This document shows, one piece after another, positions 24,560-32,808 of a DNA stretch of 64,000 nt. How positions within the stretch are numbered: the first letter of the stretch is position 1; the number at the start of each line of letters is the position of its first letter. The stretch lies in NCBI GenBank assembly GCA_020633335.1, contig JACKDU010000005.1, positions 62,001 to 126,000 of the forward strand, in the 5' to 3' direction. The notes under the pieces are model-generated. The model was not told the DNA's origin, did not search any database, and saw nothing but the letters and a program-made list of their open reading frames with translations. The DNA comes from Myxococcales bacterium. GTDB lineage: Bacteria; Myxococcota_A; Polyangia; Nannocystales; Nannocystaceae. Made by a program: the position numbers and the translations under genes.

Positions 24560-27500
24560 ATGGCCGAGGAGGCGAAGAGCGAGGCTGAGGAGGGCGCAGG
24601 GGAGGGCAGCGAGGCCCTCGAGAGCGGCTCCTACGAGGTGATCCGCGCCCGCCTGGTCGCCCAGGGGCGCGAGCTCAAGGAGCGGGCCGGCACCCTCAAC
24701 GAGCGCCGCAAGGAGACCTTCGGCGGCACCGAGCTGACGGTGGTCGCCAACGAGCGGGTGCGGACGATCCACAACTGCCTGCCGGCCGACATCGCCCAGG
24801 TCGGCGGTCACCTCCTCTTCGGCTACAACGTCTTCTTCGGCCTCAAGAAGGAGCCGGCGGTCGAGGATGTCTTCTCGATCCACGCCTACGGCGGCGGCGA
24901 GGGGGAGGGCCCGGCCTTCGCGCCCCTGAGCAACGACGCGATCCCCGGGCTCCTGGCGAGCCCGGACTTCATCAAGGACTTCACCGACCTCTACCGCTAC
25001 TACCGCGGCACCCGCCTCCTCCGCCTCAAGACGACGGACACCAAGCTCCTCGCGGTCTTCCAGATCGGCGAGGCGGTCGGCGACGTCAAGGTCTTCCACT
25101 GGAACGCGCTCCCGGGCGGCGGCTACCGCTACGTCGACAGCCGCGGCGAGCGCGAGTACACGATGCCGCGGGCCTACGACTTCGAGTGGGTCGAGACCAC
25201 CCGCGAGGATCAGGTCGCCGGCGAGCACCCGCACATCTCGATCCTCGACGAGGTCTTCGTCGAGACCATCGGCGGCGACCTGACGATCAAGATCGAGGAC
25301 AACACCGCCGACGGGCTCGGGATCTACCGCGAGCCGGTCGACGACGCCAACCAGGCGCTCGACGACGCGAAGATCCTCTACGCCCGCCTGGGCTCGCTGA
25401 TCCTGATCAAGGTGCTCCCCTACCGCGAGAGCGCCTGGCGGCACTTCGTCTTCAACACCCGCACCCACGAGGTCGCGCGGATCGACGCGATCGGCCAGGC
25501 CTGCGTGTCGCTGCCGGAGGACCACGGCTTCGTCTTCCCCGGCGGCTACTACCTCCAGAGCGGCGAGAGCAAGCGCTTCGGCGGCGACATCAGCGGCCTC
25601 GAGTTCGAGCGGCGGATCGACGCGCCGAACGGCGAGGACGTCCTCTACATCTTCCACCGCCGCGACGAGGGGCGCTACGTCCTCCTCCCCTACAACCTGA
25701 TCCGCAAGGAGATGCAGAACCCGATCGTCTGCCACGGGTACTCGCTCTTCCGCGACGGGAAGATGGCGGTCTTCCGCCTGGTCGGCGAGGAGGCGACGGC
25801 GATCCACCCGATGCAGATCTGGCAGACGCCCTTCTGCTCGATCGAGCACGCCGCGGCCGCGCCGACCGACGACTCCTACCTCTCGAAGGTCGGCAACGCC
25901 GAGCTGGTCCGCGGGATCTCCGAGGTCTACTCGGTGGTCCGCCTGATCGAGAACCAGAGCCCCCGGCGCGAGACCTACACCGACCTGATCGACGCGGCGA
26001 CCCGCCTCCTCGACAACTACTACTGGATCTCGAACCCCGAGGCCGGCGACCTCGCGGCCGTGCTCAAGTCGATCCGCGAGACCGGCGAGCTGATCATCGA
26101 CGAGTTCGAGAAGGTCCAGGCGATCCGCCGCCGGGCCCGCGAGGCGGTCGCCGACGCCGAGGCCAAGCAGGCGGCGCTCTGCCGGCGCCTCCGCCCCGAG
26201 GAGTGGAAGGGGGTCGACGCGTTCATGGACGCGCTGACCTCGATCCGCAACCAGCGGGGCGCGGTGATCACCCTCCGCGATCTCCGCTCGGTCGATCTGG
26301 CGGCGCTCGATCGCCTCGAGGCCGAGCTGGTCGCCGAGTTTGAGCGGATCTCGCAGGCGACGATCACCTTCCTCGGCACCGGCGAGGCGCTCGCGCCGAT
26401 CGCCGGCGAGCTCGACGCGGTCCTCGGGGCGGTGCAGGCGGTCGACAACGCGACCAACCTCGCGCCCCACGAGGCCGAGATCACCCGGGTCGGCGACGGC
26501 CTCGCGGTCCTCGCCGAGGTCGTGAGCGGCCTCCAGGCCGGCGACGCGGTCGCCCGGACCGCGATCCTCGAGAAGATCTCGGAGGTGATGGCCCACCACG
26601 GGCGGGTTCGCGCGACCTACCAGAGCGTCCGCCGCAACCTCCTCACCCGCGAGGGCAAGGCCGAGTTCGCCGCCCAGTTCAAGCTCTTCGCCCAGACCGT
26701 GCAGTCGGCGCTCGCGCTCTGTGACTCGCCCGAGCGCTGCGACGAGCAGCTCACCGCGGTCCTCGTCCAGCTCGAGGAGCTCGAGGGGCGCTTCAGCGAG
26801 TTCGACGAGTTCCTCGCCGACCTCACGGCCAAGCGCGAGGAGGTCAACGACGCCTTCAGCGGGCGCAAGCAGACCCTCCTCGACGAGCGCCAGGCGCGGG
26901 TCCAGAACCTGATCGGCGCGGCCGAGCGGATCCTCGAGGGGATCGCCCGGCGGGCCCGGAGCTTCGCCGGCGCCGACGAGCTCAACGCCTACTTCGCCGC
27001 CGACCCGATGGTCCTCAAGGTCCGCGAGCTGGTCTCGCGGATCGGCGAGCTCGGGGCGAGCGTCAAGGCCGATGAGATCGCCGGTCGGGTCAAGGCGGCC
27101 CGCCAGGACGCCCTGCGGGCGCTCCGCGATCGCCTCGACCTCTACGAGGAGGGCGCGCGGGTCATCAAGCTCGGCCGCCACCGCTTCTCGGTCAACACCC
27201 AGCCGGTCGAGCTCACCCTGGTCGCCCAGGGCGAGAAGATGGCGCTGCACCTCAGCGGCACCGACTTCTTCGAGGTGATCGAGGACCCCGACTTCGACGC
27301 GACGCGGGCCTACTGGGGGCAGCAGATCGTCTCGGAGAGCGAGGCCGTCTATCGCGGCGAGTACCTCGCGGCCGAGATCCTGAGCGCCGCCGAGGCCGGC
27401 GCGGGCGGGCTCTCGCTGGCCTCGCTCCACGACGCCGAGCGCGGGGAGGGCGGGCTCGTCGCGCTCTGCCGGCGCTTCGCCGCCGAGCGCTACGACGAGG

Positions 27501-29872
27501 GCTACGAGCGCGGCCTCCACGACGGCGACGCCGCCCAGATCCTGGAGAAGGTGCTGGCGCTGCGGAGCACCGGCGGCCTCCTCCGCTTCGTCCCGCGCGC
27601 GCGCTCGCTCGCCTGCCTCTTCTGGGCGTTCTGCGACGAGCGCGAGGCCCGGGCGACCTGGCAGCGGCGGGCCCAGAGCCTCGCGCGGGTGCGCGAGCTC
27701 TTCGGCCAGGGGGCCGGGCTCGCGGCCCTCGCGGGCGAGCTCGCGGCCGCGATCGGGACCTTCCTCGAGGGACAGGGGATCCCGACGAGCGAGGGCGATC
27801 GGGTGCAGGCCGGCGCCTACCTGGTGGAGGAGCTGAGCGCCGAGCGACCGCGCTTCGCCACCGCCGCCGGGGCCGAGGCGCTCCGCGACGCGCTCTGGCG
27901 GGCGCTCGACGCCGCCGGCAAGCGGCGCCTCCTCGAGGACGACCTGCGGGCGCTCGAGGGGCGCCTGCGCGAGCGCCTGGAGCTGGTCCGGGCCTGGCTC
28001 GAGGCCGTGGTCGCGGGCGGCCAGGGGGGCGAGGGGGCCGAGCACTTCGTCGACGAGGCCGCGGTCCTCTTCGTCACCGATCGCCGCCTCGAGCGGGCGA
28101 GCAGCGGCGCCCTCTCGGCGCTCACGCTCACCGGCCTCCTCGGCCAGCACCCGCGGATCCGCGAGGGGTCGATGGAGCTCCGCCTCGACGAGTTCCTCGC
28201 CCGCCTCGGCGAGTTCCAGCGGGTGCGGGTGCCGGGCTTTCGGGCCTACCGCCAGCTCCGCCAGCGGCTGATCGAGCGCGAGCGCAGGCGCCTCCGCCTC
28301 GACGAGCTGATGCCGCGGGTGCTGACCTCCTTCGTCCGCAACAAGCTGATCTCCGAGGTCTACCTCCCGCTCATCGGCGACAACCTCGCCAAGCAGCTCG
28401 GCTCGGTCGGCGAGGGCAAGCGCACCGATCAGATGGGCATGCTCCTTTTGATCTCGCCGCCCGGCTACGGCAAGACCACGCTGATGGAGTACATCGCCAG
28501 CCGCCTCGGGCTGGTCTTCATAAAGGTCAACGGGCCGGCGCTGGGCCACTCGGTGGTCTCGCTCGACCCCGCCGAGGCGCCGAACGCCACGGCCGCGCAG
28601 GAGGTCGAGAAGATCAACCTGGGCCTCGAGATGGGCAACAACGTGATGCTCTATCTCGACGACATCCAGCACACCAACCCCGAGCTCTTGCAGAAGTTCA
28701 TCTCGCTCTGCGACGGCCAGCGGCGGATCGAGGGCGTGTGGCGGGGCAAGACCCGGACCTACGATCTCCGCGGCAAGAAGTTCTGCGTGGTGATGGCCGG
28801 CAACCCGTACACGGAGTCGGGCGGGCTCTTCAAGATCCCCGACATGCTCGCCAACCGGGCCGACACCTACAACCTCGGCGACATCCTCGGGGGCTACGCG
28901 GAGGCCTTCGCGCTCTCCTACGTCGAGAACGCGCTGACCTCGAACCCGACCCTGGCGCCGCTCTCGGCCCGCGATCAGCAGGACGTCTACCGCTTCGCGC
29001 GGATGGCCCGGGGCGAGGAGGTGCCGAGCGGCGAGTTCGGCCACGACTACTCGGCCGCCGAGGTCCAGGAGATCCTCGCGGTCCTCCGCCACCTCTTCCG
29101 CTGCCGCGACGTCCTCCTCAAGGTCAACCAGCTCTACATCGTCTCGGCGGCGATGGACGACGCGTTCCGGGTCGAGCCCCCCTTCAAGCTCCAGGGCTCG
29201 TACCGCAACATGAACAAGCTCGCCGAGAAGATCGCATCGGCGATGACCCCGGACGAGGTCGAGGCGGTGATCGACGATCACTACCAGGGCGAGGCCCAGA
29301 CCCTGACGACCGACGCCGAGCAGAACCTCCTCAAGCTCGCCGAGCTCCGCGGGCGCCTCCGCCCCGAGCAGCAAGGGCGCTGGCAGCACATCAAGAAGGA
29401 GTTCCAGCGGACCCGCTCGCTCGGCGGCGCCGAGGACGATCCGGTGGTAAGGGTGACCAGCCAGCTCTCGCTCCTCGGCGAGCGCCTCGGGGCGATCGGC
29501 GACGCGGTGCGCGGGGCGGCGCAGGGCCGCGGCGATCCGGCGTCGATGTACACCGAGGTCGCCAAGGCGCTGCAGGCGACGGCGAAGGGGGGCGGCGGCG
29601 ACGTCGACTGGATGCGCCCCTACGTCGCCCAGATGACCAACCACCTCAAGGAGATGAAGGACACGCGCCTTCAGGTGCAGGTCCGCAACGAGGCGCCGCC
29701 GGGGGTCACCGAGCTCCTCGCCCAGCAGGTGGCGATCGTCGAGCGCACGCTGATCCCGCTGGTGCGGGCGGCGACCGGCAACCTCGCCGACGTCCGCGGC
29801 CTCGAGGCCAAGGTCGACGGGCTCCTGGCGGCGCTCCACGAGATCGACATGCGGCTGCGCCTCGGTCGCTGA
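24560..29872 (+). CDS. Giant AAA ATPase of the DUF3686 'DNA repair ATPase' type
   Basis: This 1770-residue protein has an N-terminal ~550-residue region resembling DUF3686 (many conserved aromatic residues, for example VGGHLLFGYNVFFGLKKEP). A long helical and coiled-coil region covers ~550-1250. An AAA domain from ~1280 has Walker A SPPGYGKTTLMEY near residue 1300, Walker B VMLYLDDIQHTNPELLQ and a sensor-1-like CVVMAGNPYTESGG. The last ~250 residues are again helical. The database label 'DNA repair' for this family is not backed by anything visible here. Operon position after YqiJ-like and flotillin genes suggests a membrane-microdomain-linked remodelling machine. ATG 24560 has a GAGGGAGCGAG leader. 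Confidence 0.85.
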   Translation: MAEEAKSEAEEGAGEGSEALESGSYEVIRARLVAQGRELKERAGTLNERRKETFGGTELTVVANERVRTIHNCLPADIAQVGGHLLFGYNVFFGLKKEPAVEDVFSIHAYGGGEGEGPAFAPLSNDAIPGLLASPDFIKDFTDLYRYYRGTRLLRLKTTDTKLLAVFQIGEAVGDVKVFHWNALPGGGYRYVDSRGEREYTMPRAYDFEWVETTREDQVAGEHPHISILDEVFVETIGGDLTIKIEDNTADGLGIYREPVDDANQALDDAKILYARLGSLILIKVLPYRESAWRHFVFNTRTHEVARIDAIGQACVSLPEDHGFVFPGGYYLQSGESKRFGGDISGLEFERRIDAPNGEDVLYIFHRRDEGRYVLLPYNLIRKEMQNPIVCHGYSLFRDGKMAVFRLVGEEATAIHPMQIWQTPFCSIEHAAAAPTDDSYLSKVGNAELVRGISEVYSVVRLIENQSPRRETYTDLIDAATRLLDNYYWISNPEAGDLAAVLKSIRETGELIIDEFEKVQAIRRRAREAVADAEAKQAALCRRLRPEEWKGVDAFMDALTSIRNQRGAVITLRDLRSVDLAALDRLEAELVAEFERISQATITFLGTGEALAPIAGELDAVLGAVQAVDNATNLAPHEAEITRVGDGLAVLAEVVSGLQAGDAVARTAILEKISEVMAHHGRVRATYQSVRRNLLTREGKAEFAAQFKLFAQTVQSALALCDSPERCDEQLTAVLVQLEELEGRFSEFDEFLADLTAKREEVNDAFSGRKQTLLDERQARVQNLIGAAERILEGIARRARSFAGADELNAYFAADPMVLKVRELVSRIGELGASVKADEIAGRVKAARQDALRALRDRLDLYEEGARVIKLGRHRFSVNTQPVELTLVAQGEKMALHLSGTDFFEVIEDPDFDATRAYWGQQIVSESEAVYRGEYLAAEILSAAEAGAGGLSLASLHDAERGEGGLVALCRRFAAERYDEGYERGLHDGDAAQILEKVLALRSTGGLLRFVPRARSLACLFWAFCDEREARATWQRRAQSLARVRELFGQGAGLAALAGELAAAIGTFLEGQGIPTSEGDRVQAGAYLVEELSAERPRFATAAGAEALRDALWRALDAAGKRRLLEDDLRALEGRLRERLELVRAWLEAVVAGGQGGEGAEHFVDEAAVLFVTDRRLERASSGALSALTLTGLLGQHPRIREGSMELRLDEFLARLGEFQRVRVPGFRAYRQLRQRLIERERRRLRLDELMPRVLTSFVRNKLISEVYLPLIGDNLAKQLGSVGEGKRTDQMGMLLLISPPGYGKTTLMEYIASRLGLVFIKVNGPALGHSVVSLDPAEAPNATAAQEVEKINLGLEMGNNVMLYLDDIQHTNPELLQKFISLCDGQRRIEGVWRGKTRTYDLRGKKFCVVMAGNPYTESGGLFKIPDMLANRADTYNLGDILGGYAEAFALSYVENALTSNPTLAPLSARDQQDVYRFARMARGEEVPSGEFGHDYSAAEVQEILAVLRHLFRCRDVLLKVNQLYIVSAAMDDAFRVEPPFKLQGSYRNMNKLAEKIASAMTPDEVEAVIDDHYQGEAQTLTTDAEQNLLKLAELRGRLRPEQQGRWQHIKKEFQRTRSLGGAEDDPVVRVTSQLSLLGERLGAIGDAVRGAAQGRGDPASMYTEVAKALQATAKGGGGDVDWMRPYVAQMTNHLKEMKDTRLQVQVRNEAPPGVTELLAQQVAIVERTLIPLVRAATGNLADVRGLEAKVDGLLAALHEIDMRLRLGR

Positions 29873-29966
29873 GAATGGCCCTCGGCGGGCCGGCGGGCCG
29901 CGCGGGGCTGCGCGCGCGGTCGCCCGCGGCTGGCGGGGCGGGGCGGGGCCGTGGCAGAGTCGAGGC

Positions 29967-30161
29967 ATGCGCTGGCTCGTCGTCCTCGCCGCCCTCGCCC
30001 TCTCCAGCCTCGGCGCGGGTGATATCCCGCCCGGTCGCTGCAGCGTCGCCGCCTCGACGACCGGTCCCCTCGCCGCCGCGGCCGCGCGCGCCGACGCGGT
30101 CATCGAGGCGGTGTCAAACAATATGTCTGAAGGGACATCTTCGTCAGGGGCGAGCCGGTGA
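29967..30161 (+). CDS. Small exported protein, possibly truncated
   Basis: This 64-residue frame starts at ATG 29967, with CAGAGT 6 nt upstream. A signal peptide (MRWLVVLAALALSSLGAG) is followed by ~45 Ala/Ser-rich residues with one Cys. Third-position GC is high until ~30112, then falls where a TGTC-N6-GACA palindrome (30123-30138) enters the frame. Its stop overlaps the GTG of the next gene. It may be a genuine small protein or a gene whose end was replaced by the palindromic element. Confidence 0.4.
   Translation: MRWLVVLAALALSSLGAGDIPPGRCSVAASTTGPLAAAAARADAVIEAVSNNMSEGTSSSGASR
30123..30138. repeat. TGTC-N6-GACA dyad upstream of the hydroxylase gene
   Basis: ATGTC (30123-30127) and GACAT (30134-30138) flank TGAAGG, 20 nt before GTG 30158. 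It shares its core with hairpins at 15418, 17520 and 57278, and could be an operator or a weak attenuator here. Confidence 0.4.
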
Positions 30162-30784
30162 CGATCGCGCTGCGCCGCGACTTCCCGGCCGGCGAGCGCC
30201 TCTGCGACGAGCCGCTGGTCCACGTCGTCGACGACGTCCTCAGCGCCGACGAGTGCGAGCACGTGATCGCGGTCGCGGAGCCGAAGATGCGGCGCTCGCA
30301 GGTCAGCGGCGAGGGGGGCGGGCGCCACAGCCAGGGGCGGACCTCGGAGCTGACCTGGCTGGCCCATGGGACCGATCCGACGATCGCGGCCGTGGCCGCG
30401 CGGGTCGCCGACGTGGTCGGGCTGCCGCTCAGCCACGCGGAGTCGCTCCAGGTGATCCACTACGGCGCCGGCCAGGAGTACCGCCCGCACTACGACGCCT
30501 ACGACCTCAGCACCGAGAAGGGGCGGCGCTACACCGCCCGCGGCGGCCAGCGCCTGGTGACCGCGCTGGTCTACCTCCGCGACGTCGAGGAGGGCGGCGC
30601 GACCGGCTTCCCGCGCCTCTTCATCGACGTCCAGCCGCGGCGCGGGCGGGTGCTGATCTTCCACAACTGCCACCCCGGCACCGACGTCCGCGACCCGCGG
30701 GCGTACCACCAGGGGAAGGCGCCGCTCTGGGGCGGCAAGTGGGCCTTCAACCTCTGGTTCCACGAGCGGCCCTACTGGACCTGA
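30158..30784 (+). CDS. Prolyl 4-hydroxylase-like 2OG-Fe(II) dioxygenase
   Basis: This 208-residue protein has the prolyl-4-hydroxylase fold. The iron ligands are His111 and Asp113 in YRPHYDAYD and His184 in RAYHQGKAP, and the 2-oxoglutarate-binding Lys194 is in WGGKWAFNLWFH. It uses O2 and 2-oxoglutarate to hydroxylate a peptide or amino acid; bacterial members act on EF-Tu-like or secreted peptides. GTG 30158 overlaps the stop of the small exported protein. The RiPP-like operon starts 120 bp downstream on the same strand, so a joint role is possible, but a terminator-like hairpin lies between them. Confidence 0.85.
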   Translation: MTIALRRDFPAGERLCDEPLVHVVDDVLSADECEHVIAVAEPKMRRSQVSGEGGGRHSQGRTSELTWLAHGTDPTIAAVAARVADVVGLPLSHAESLQVIHYGAGQEYRPHYDAYDLSTEKGRRYTARGGQRLVTALVYLRDVEEGGATGFPRLFIDVQPRRGRVLIFHNCHPGTDVRDPRAYHQGKAPLWGGKWAFNLWFHERPYWT

Positions 30785-30803
30785 GGTTGGACCTGAGGAG
30801 GCC

Positions 30804-30827
30804 GCGCGCCGGCGCGCTCGGTTTTTT
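30804..30827 (+). terminator. GC palindrome followed by T6
   Basis: GCGCGCC (30804-30810) and GGCGCGC (30811-30817) can fold, and TTTTTT follows at 30822-30827. It lies 20 nt after the hydroxylase stop and looks like an intrinsic terminator. Confidence 0.5.
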
Positions 30828-30837
30828 CCCGGCGCCG

Positions 30838-30863
30838 GGAACCTCCGCCGCGGGCGAGTGTCC
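30838..30863 (+). promoter_or_regulatory. ECF-sigma-like promoter of the MNIO operon
   Basis: CCGGGAACC with GGAAC at 30838-30842, a 17-bp spacer, and GTCC at 30860-30863 match the GGAAC/GTC type of ECF promoters, 43 nt before ATG 30907. Known MNIO operons (for example gig in Caulobacter) are ECF-controlled, but here this is inference from pattern. Confidence 0.45.
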
Positions 30864-30906
30864 ACCCTCCCTGCGCGGCCATGGCTCGTCGCGCGAGGAG
30901 TCGACG

Positions 30907-31899
30907 ATGAATCGCCGCGGCATGCTCAAGGGTCTCGCTCTCGGAATTGGCGGCGCGTCGGTGCCGCTCTGGCTGGCTCGCCCCTTCGGGCTCCGCACCG
31001 TCTGCGAGGAGCCGAGCGAGGGCGAGGCGATCGAGGTCACGCTCGCCGAGCTGGAGGCCCCGCAGGCGCCCGCCAGCGCCCCCCTCTGCGAGGCGCCGAC
31101 GACCGAGGGGCCCTGCGCCCCGCGGCCCCGCCTCTTCTTCGTGATCCCCGAGGACCAGGGCGAGCGCTACTTCCGGGGCCACGCCTTCGGCGAGCTCCTC
31201 AACCACGGCGAGGAGATCACCCTCGCCCGCCTCGCGCTGGTCGAGGTCCGCTGCGCGAGCGCCCCGGAGATCGCCGCCGAGGCCGGCAAGGCGATCGCCG
31301 GCGAGCCCTGGATGGTCCTCGTCGATCGCAGCGCGGGCGCGGTGAAGGTGACGATCCTCGACGACGCCAAGCTCCGCGAGGAGACCGAGGTGACCTTCGA
31401 TCGCCGGCGCCGCGGCGGGGACGAGGAGGAGGCGATGATCGACGCGCGGATCCGTCGCCTGGCGGCGCTCATCGACGCCGGCGTCGGCGAGGGGCTGGTC
31501 GCGCGCCTCGCCGCCGCCGAGGAGGCGAGCCTGAGCGAGGCGCTCCGGGACGAGCTCCGCGCGACGATGGACGATCGGGTCTCGCCCCGCCTCGAGCTCG
31601 CCGGGGCCGCCAGCGCGATCCTCCTGAAGCTCGCGCTCGAGCCCGGCGAGGACGAGTGGGACCGGGACTTCGTCGCTATTCGTCGCGGCGTCCTCCTGCC
31701 GCGCCTCGCCGAGCTCACCCGCGAGCGCCTCCTCCGGACCCAGCCGCCCGCCGGCGCTCGCTGGGCCCGCTCCGCCGGGTGTGGGACCCGGATCGAGGGA
31801 GCGAAGGAGCACTGGGCCGTTGGCTGTGGGATGGGACATGTCCCAGAGCGCAGCCAACGCTTCCTCACCTGGCTCAGCGACGGAGAGCGGGAACTCTAG
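30907..31899 (+). CDS. Tat-exported protein with two-Cys tail; candidate MNIO substrate
   Basis: This 330-residue protein begins with a twin-arginine-like signal (NRRGMLKGLALGIGGASVPL) and a Pro/Ala/Glu-rich linker. A soluble domain of unknown fold follows (GEPWMVLVDRSAGAVKVTI could be a thioredoxin-like strand). The last 40 residues differ in style and contain two Gly-Cys-Gly motifs, GCGTR and GCGMGHVPERSQRFL (Cys292 and Cys307). The stop codon touches the GTG of a DUF692 enzyme gene, the usual place for the substrate of that enzyme class, whose known substrates are modified at C-terminal cysteines. The size is far above a classical RiPP precursor but near that of longer MNIO substrates. Role inferred, not shown. 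Confidence 0.65.
   Translation: MNRRGMLKGLALGIGGASVPLWLARPFGLRTVCEEPSEGEAIEVTLAELEAPQAPASAPLCEAPTTEGPCAPRPRLFFVIPEDQGERYFRGHAFGELLNHGEEITLARLALVEVRCASAPEIAAEAGKAIAGEPWMVLVDRSAGAVKVTILDDAKLREETEVTFDRRRRGGDEEEAMIDARIRRLAALIDAGVGEGLVARLAAAEEASLSEALRDELRATMDDRVSPRLELAGAASAILLKLALEPGEDEWDRDFVAIRRGVLLPRLAELTRERLLRTQPPAGARWARSAGCGTRIEGAKEHWAVGCGMGHVPERSQRFLTWLSDGEREL
31818..31859 (+). repeat. 42-bp dyad inside the end of the candidate substrate gene
   Basis: CGTTGGCTG (31818-31826) and CAGCCAACG (31851-31859) flank a perfect 14-bp palindrome TGGGACATGTCCCA (31832-31845). The 5-nt spacers are equal, so all parts share one dyad axis (31838.5). As RNA it folds into an 11-bp lower and 5-bp upper stem with a CAUG loop. 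It lies ~40 nt before the MNIO gene start and could limit read-through or translation. Confidence 0.6.
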
Positions 31900-32808
31900 G
31901 TGGGACGGGTCGGGGTCGGCTTCGTCCTCCAGCCCGAGGAGGCGTACCTCGAGCTCCTGGGGCCGGTCTTCGGCGCCGGCGCGGACTACTTCGAGATCGC
32001 CCCCGAGACCACCTGGTGGCCGGAGGAGGACGGCCGCCTGACCGCCAACGCCTTCGCCGGCCGCTTCGCCGCGCTCGGCCGCCGCTGGGCGCCGGCGGGG
32101 TCGCCCTCCAAGCCCTTCGTCGCCCACGGCGTCGGCCTCTCGCTGGGCTCGGCCGCGCCCGCGGATCGGCCGCGTCAGGCGCTCTGGCATGCGCGCCTCG
32201 CCGAGGATCAGCGGCGCTTCGGCTTTCGCTGGCTCAGCGATCACCTGGCGATCACCTGCGTCGACGGCGAGGCGCTCTCGCTGCCGCTGCCGCTGCCGCC
32301 GACCCCGGCCGCGGCCGCGATCTGCCGGCGTCGCCTGGCCGAGCTCGCGTCGATCTGCCCGGCGGTCGCGGTCGAGAACGCGGCCCACTACTTCACCTAC
32401 GGCGACCCCTGCGATGAGACCGACCTGATCGCCGGGATCCTCGAGCTCCCGGGCGCCCACCTCCTCCTCGACCTCTACAACCTGGTGATGATGGGCCAAA
32501 ACCTCGGCTTCGATCCGGCCCGCTACCTCGATCGCCTCGACCTCTCGCGGGTGATCGAGATCCACATCGCCGGCGGCTCGCCGAGCGATCCCCGCTGGCT
32601 CCCCTCGGGGCGCACCTACCTCGTCGACAGCCACGAGGCGGCGGTCCCGGAGATCGTGTGGGGGCTCCTCGAGGCGATCGCCCCGCGCTGCGTCGGCCTC
32701 CGCGGGGTCACGCTCGAGCGGATGGAGGGGACGGTGGGGCAGGGGGACGTCGCCGGGATCGCCGACGAGCTCGCGCGCCTCCGCGGGATCGTCGAGGGGC
32801 TCGGATGA
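31900..32808 (+). CDS. DUF692 / MNIO-family peptide-modifying enzyme (divergent)
   Basis: This 302-residue TIM-barrel protein belongs to the multinuclear iron-dependent oxidase family (MbnB, TglH). Ligand and core motifs are present: His76 in FVAHGVGLSLGS, Asp114-His115 in LSDHLA, Glu159-Asn160 in AVENAAHY, Asp191 and Asn194 in LLLDLYNL, His222 in IHIAGGS, and Asp243/His245 in VDSHEAAVPEIVW. Some positions deviate from the usual forms (IHIAGG for IHLAGH; TLERM for LIEWD), so it is a distant member. Known members oxidise cysteines in ribosomal peptides using iron and O2. GTG 31900 directly follows the stop of the presumed substrate and its end overlaps the partner gene by 4 bp. Confidence 0.85.
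   Translation: MGRVGVGFVLQPEEAYLELLGPVFGAGADYFEIAPETTWWPEEDGRLTANAFAGRFAALGRRWAPAGSPSKPFVAHGVGLSLGSAAPADRPRQALWHARLAEDQRRFGFRWLSDHLAITCVDGEALSLPLPLPPTPAAAAICRRRLAELASICPAVAVENAAHYFTYGDPCDETDLIAGILELPGAHLLLDLYNLVMMGQNLGFDPARYLDRLDLSRVIEIHIAGGSPSDPRWLPSGRTYLVDSHEAAVPEIVWGLLEAIAPRCVGLRGVTLERMEGTVGQGDVAGIADELARLRGIVEGLG

Noticed and set aside
30815..30842. Reading the T-run before 30838 as part of the ECF promoter UP element
   Set aside because: The T6 follows a GC palindrome and is better explained as the terminator of the upstream gene; the promoter claim rests only on GGAAC-N17-GTCC.
24530..30865. 2111-codon open frame on the minus strand opposite the AAA ATPase
   Set aside because: Open only because plus-strand codons are GC-rich; its composition (repeated Leu/Ala/Asp/Val/Gly) is typical of a shadow frame, and the plus frame has Walker motifs.
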